NCBI GenBank assembly: GCA_035499215.1
Contig: DATJZH010000422.1
Coordinates: 1-7,072, forward strand
Length of the DNA: 7,072 nucleotides
DNA from: DATJZH01 sp035499215
GTDB taxonomy: Bacteria; Actinomycetota; Actinomycetes; Streptosporangiales; Streptosporangiaceae
Reading direction: 5' to 3'
Shown here: piece by piece, positions 5,419 through 7,072 of the stretch
How the letters are laid out: each line of letters starts with the position of its first letter
How positions within the stretch are numbered: the stretch's first letter is position 1
Notes under the pieces: model-generated
The model's input: the letters and a program-made list of their open reading frames with translations, nothing else
What the model was told of the DNA's origin: nothing
Database searches by the model: none
Translations under genes and position numbers: made by a program

Positions 5419-6809
5419 TGCGCCGCCATGAAAGTGATCTTGTTAACCCACTTGGTGTTGTGCACGCCGGGTGCGGCCGGGATGATCGTCCGGGCCGGGT
5501 ACCCGTGGTCGGGCGGCAGGTCCACGCCATTGAGGCACAACGCGAGCATGGACCGGGGGTCGCTCACCTGGCCGGCCGACAGGGTGACGCTGCGGAACGG
5601 GCCCCCCGGCTGCAACGACTCCACGAGGGCGGCGGCCGGCTGCGTGATCCCGACCATCCGGGCCAGCTCCGTCAGGGGCACGCCGGTCCAGGCGGCCGAG
5701 TAGGACCACCCCTCGACGCAAGCGAGCGGCAGCACCGCGGTGCGCTGCGGCAGCGCCATGAGCTGGTGCCTGGTCAGCGACATCGTCATCGTCCGCCGTC
5801 CCTTCACCACCAGCCGGTAGGCGGGTCCGGTGTCCGCCGCCGTGATCCGGGCCGCCGCGGCCGTGTGGTTGACAGGCAAGGCGCCGGGCGCGACAGCGGA
5901 CAGGCCGCGCGGGGCGAACAGCGCCGTCCGGCGAGTCCACCCGCCGATCGACTGGCCGACCGTGAGCGCGGTCAGGGCCAGCGACGCTCCGCCGACAGCG
6001 ACCGGCATGCCCCGGCGCGATATGGTCGGCGGCGCTGGGTCGGCGGTCCGCAGCCCGTCCGGATCGGGCGCCTCGGGCTGGGTCGCGGCCAGCGGCGTGC
6101 GCAGCTCGCGCCGCAGGCTGCGCGAGCGGAGACCGGCCATCATCTTCGGGAACTTCAGGGCCACGTGGACGACCAGGCCGGCGATGAACACCCAGGCGCC
6201 GTACAGGTGAGCGGTGTAGAAGGAGAAGGGGAAGACATAAAAGTCCTGGATGTTAAGAATCCCGGTGCCGAACTCGAACAGCACCCCCCCGACGACCATG
6301 ACGAGGCTGAGGCGCTCCAGCGCGTGCGCCGGTGACCGCACCGGCGGCCAGGAGAACAAATTCGGCAGCACCGACCACAGTTTGGCCAGCACGACAGGCA
6401 GCAGCGCCAGGCCGAGAGTCACGTGCACCCCCTGGTCCACCCGGTACAGCCAGGCCGGGTGGGTGGGCCAGGAGAACAGGAAGAACTTCAGCAACGTCGC
6501 GCCGGGAGTCTGGTCGTTGCCGTGCAGCCGCGGGTTGTAGGCCGCGTAGGACAGCAGGCCCGTGATCGCGATGACCGGCAGGCCTACCAGCAGCACCAGG
6601 CCGAGCAGCGACGTCAGCCACCGGCCGCGCAGCGGGCTGCGCCAGAACCGGGGCTGGAATGGCCCCGGCGGCTGCCGGAGCGCGGCGCCCCGTGCCGCGA
6701 CGGCGGACCGGCGGATGGCGGCGCCGACCCGCTGCGCCGACCTGGCGGCGGCACGCGGCGCGGCGCGGATCACGCTGACGGCTTTATGTGCTGCTGTTTC
6801 CCTGGCCAT
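5415..6809 (-). CDS. Membrane-bound molybdopterin oxidoreductase: cytochrome-b-like helices fused to a sulfite-oxidase-type Moco domain
   Basis: A 464-residue fusion. The N-terminal half has about four membrane helices (66-88, 128-147, 166-184, 203-221) with His117, His129, His201 and His215 near or within them, as in b-type cytochromes that pass electrons between a quinone pool and a partner. After an Asp/Pro linker (240-262) comes S-R-R-G-M (264-268) directly before a fifth hydrophobic segment (268-288), a twin-arginine-like internal signal. The rest (about 330-464) is the sulfite-oxidase-fold Moco domain: L-A-C-V-E-G-W-S with Cys364 as the predicted Mo ligand, W-T-G-V-P-L (375-380), G-Y-P-A-R (436-440) and H-N-T-K-W-V-N-K near the end, so it looks complete. 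I recall this five-helix Moco architecture, with Sec inserting the first helices and Tat the last, from Streptomyces coelicolor Sco3746. The Moco domain would then face outward. The substrate (sulfite, methionine sulfoxide or other) is not deducible. The first 60 residues are an unusually long Arg/Ala-rich lead, and ATG 6809 has no clear ribosome site, so the true start could lie further in. Confidence 0.92.
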   Translation of the reverse strand: MARETAAHKAVSVIRAAPRAAARSAQRVGAAIRRSAVAARGAALRQPPGPFQPRFWRSPLRGRWLTSLLGLVLLVGLPVIAITGLLSYAAYNPRLHGNDQTPGATLLKFFLFSWPTHPAWLYRVDQGVHVTLGLALLPVVLAKLWSVLPNLFSWPPVRSPAHALERLSLVMVVGGVLFEFGTGILNIQDFYVFPFSFYTAHLYGAWVFIAGLVVHVALKFPKMMAGLRSRSLRRELRTPLAATQPEAPDPDGLRTADPAPPTISRRGMPVAVGGASLALTALTVGQSIGGWTRRTALFAPRGLSAVAPGALPVNHTAAAARITAADTGPAYRLVVKGRRTMTMSLTRHQLMALPQRTAVLPLACVEGWSYSAAWTGVPLTELARMVGITQPAAALVESLQPGGPFRSVTLSAGQVSDPRSMLALCLNGVDLPPDHGYPARTIIPAAPGVHNTKWVNKITFMAAQ

Positions 6810-6848
6810 ATTCAGCCAACCATCTGCCGCAGCTTCACCGGTAGCATC

Positions 6849-7072
6849 TCACCGTCCCGGTAGCACTGTCGTAAGACCCGAGCTCGGGCTGGCGGCAGCG
6901 GGCCCGGGGCCGTCGGCTGCGGCCGGGCGTTCCAGGCCGGCCAGCATGGGCCGCAGGGCCGCGGCGAAGCGGCTGCGCGGTATCTGGGCGGCCACGGCGC
7001 GCGCGGTCGCGGCGTCATCCACGTCGGTGAGCAGCGGGAGCTGGCGCACCCGCAGCCCGGCCCCGTTGAGCC
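6849..7072 (-). CDS. C-terminal part of a DUF2064/TIGR04282 glycosyltransferase-like protein (start outside window)
   Basis: The open frame enters from the right edge and ends at TGA 6851-6849, giving about 74 visible residues. The segment G-L-R-V-R-Q-L-P-L-L-T-D-V-D-D-A-A-T-A-R-A-V-A, then A-A-Q-I-P-R-S-R-F-A-A-A-L, matches the end of DUF2064 proteins (TIGR04282, a nucleotide-sugar/GT-A-like family). There, a final L-x-D-V-D-T/D motif is followed by a helix and a basic S-R-F-A-A-x-L tail. The last 30 or so residues are a low-complexity Pro/Ala/Ser tail. The catalytic N-terminal part is not in the window. It lies 39 bases upstream of the oxidoreductase gene on the same strand and is likely in the same operon. 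The other minus-strand frame here (7018-6812) is Pro/Arg-rich and looks like a shadow. The assignment is from motif memory and rests on a short piece. Confidence 0.68.
   Translation of the reverse strand, partial: LNGAGLRVRQLPLLTDVDDAATARAVAAQIPRSRFAAALRPMLAGLERPAAADGPGPAAASPSSGLTTVLPGR

Noticed and set aside
4760..5530. A 256-residue minus-strand frame overlapping the four-helix membrane protein gene
   Set aside because: Its translation is Arg/Pro/Gly/His-rich without domains, whereas the other frame has four clear helices and an exact GTGA overlap with the upstream gene. Only its last ten codons are kept, as a possible mini-ORF.
5397..6335. A 312-residue plus-strand frame antisense to the oxidoreductase
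   Set aside because: Composition dominated by Arg, Gly, Gln and His, and no ribosome site; this is a typical GC-rich antisense shadow.
6812..7018. A 68-residue minus-strand frame ending just before the oxidoreductase
   Set aside because: Pro/Arg-rich shadow of the DUF2064 reading frame, which has recognisable motifs and continues past the window edge.
1..7072. CRISPR array, riboswitch, phage or toxin-antitoxin content
   Set aside because: I looked for spaced direct repeats, conserved leader structures and paired small genes and saw none.

Overview
The window is high-GC DNA of actinobacterial type. The evidence is strong G/C bias at third codon positions, GTG starts alongside ATG, many 4-base ATGA/GTGA gene overlaps, and protein families (a five-helix Moco oxidoreductase, an RseB-like exported protein, a DUF2064 tail) that I know mainly from Streptomyces, Frankia and related orders. 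I cannot name the genus.

Left part (1-952): a scarred, gene-poor stretch. It holds the N-terminal piece of an IS-type integrase/transposase (244 down to 20, minus strand), broken after about 68 family-like residues. Next to it is a tRNA-Tyr(GUA)-like sequence on the minus strand (557-485). Its anticodon arm, variable arm, T arm and CCA are intact, but the D arm is almost absent. About 395 bases without a convincing gene follow.

Middle (953-1744): one plus-strand gene for an exported alpha/beta-hydrolase (lipase/esterase type) with a good ribosome binding site. It converges on the operon to its right, and two short GC hairpins lie between the two 3' ends.

Right part (1799-7072): a tightly packed minus-strand operon, read from right to left. 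The order is: C-terminus of a DUF2064/TIGR04282 glycosyltransferase-like protein (cut by the window edge); a membrane-bound molybdopterin oxidoreductase with a cytochrome-b-like helix bundle and an internal twin-arginine motif; a four-helix membrane protein of unknown function; an extracytoplasmic RseB/LolA-like protein; an ABC ATPase; an ABC-2 permease. Three of the junctions are exact 4-base stop/start overlaps. A fourth (4763-4798) has a 34-base gap that holds a possible 10-codon mini-ORF, itself ending in an ATGA overlap.

Working picture (inference): the RseB/LolA-like protein, the ATPase and the permease form one envelope module, either an exporter or a sensor plus exporter for a hydrophobic or peptide substrate. 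The ATPase has Glu where most ABC ATPases have the Q-loop Gln, as in bacitracin/lantibiotic-resistance transporters. The oxidoreductase supplies redox chemistry on the outer face of the same membrane. The substrate of neither half can be read from sequence. The most unusual items are the D-arm-less tRNA-Tyr, the Sec/Tat-type architecture of the oxidoreductase, and its apparent coexpression with the RseB-like/ABC module.
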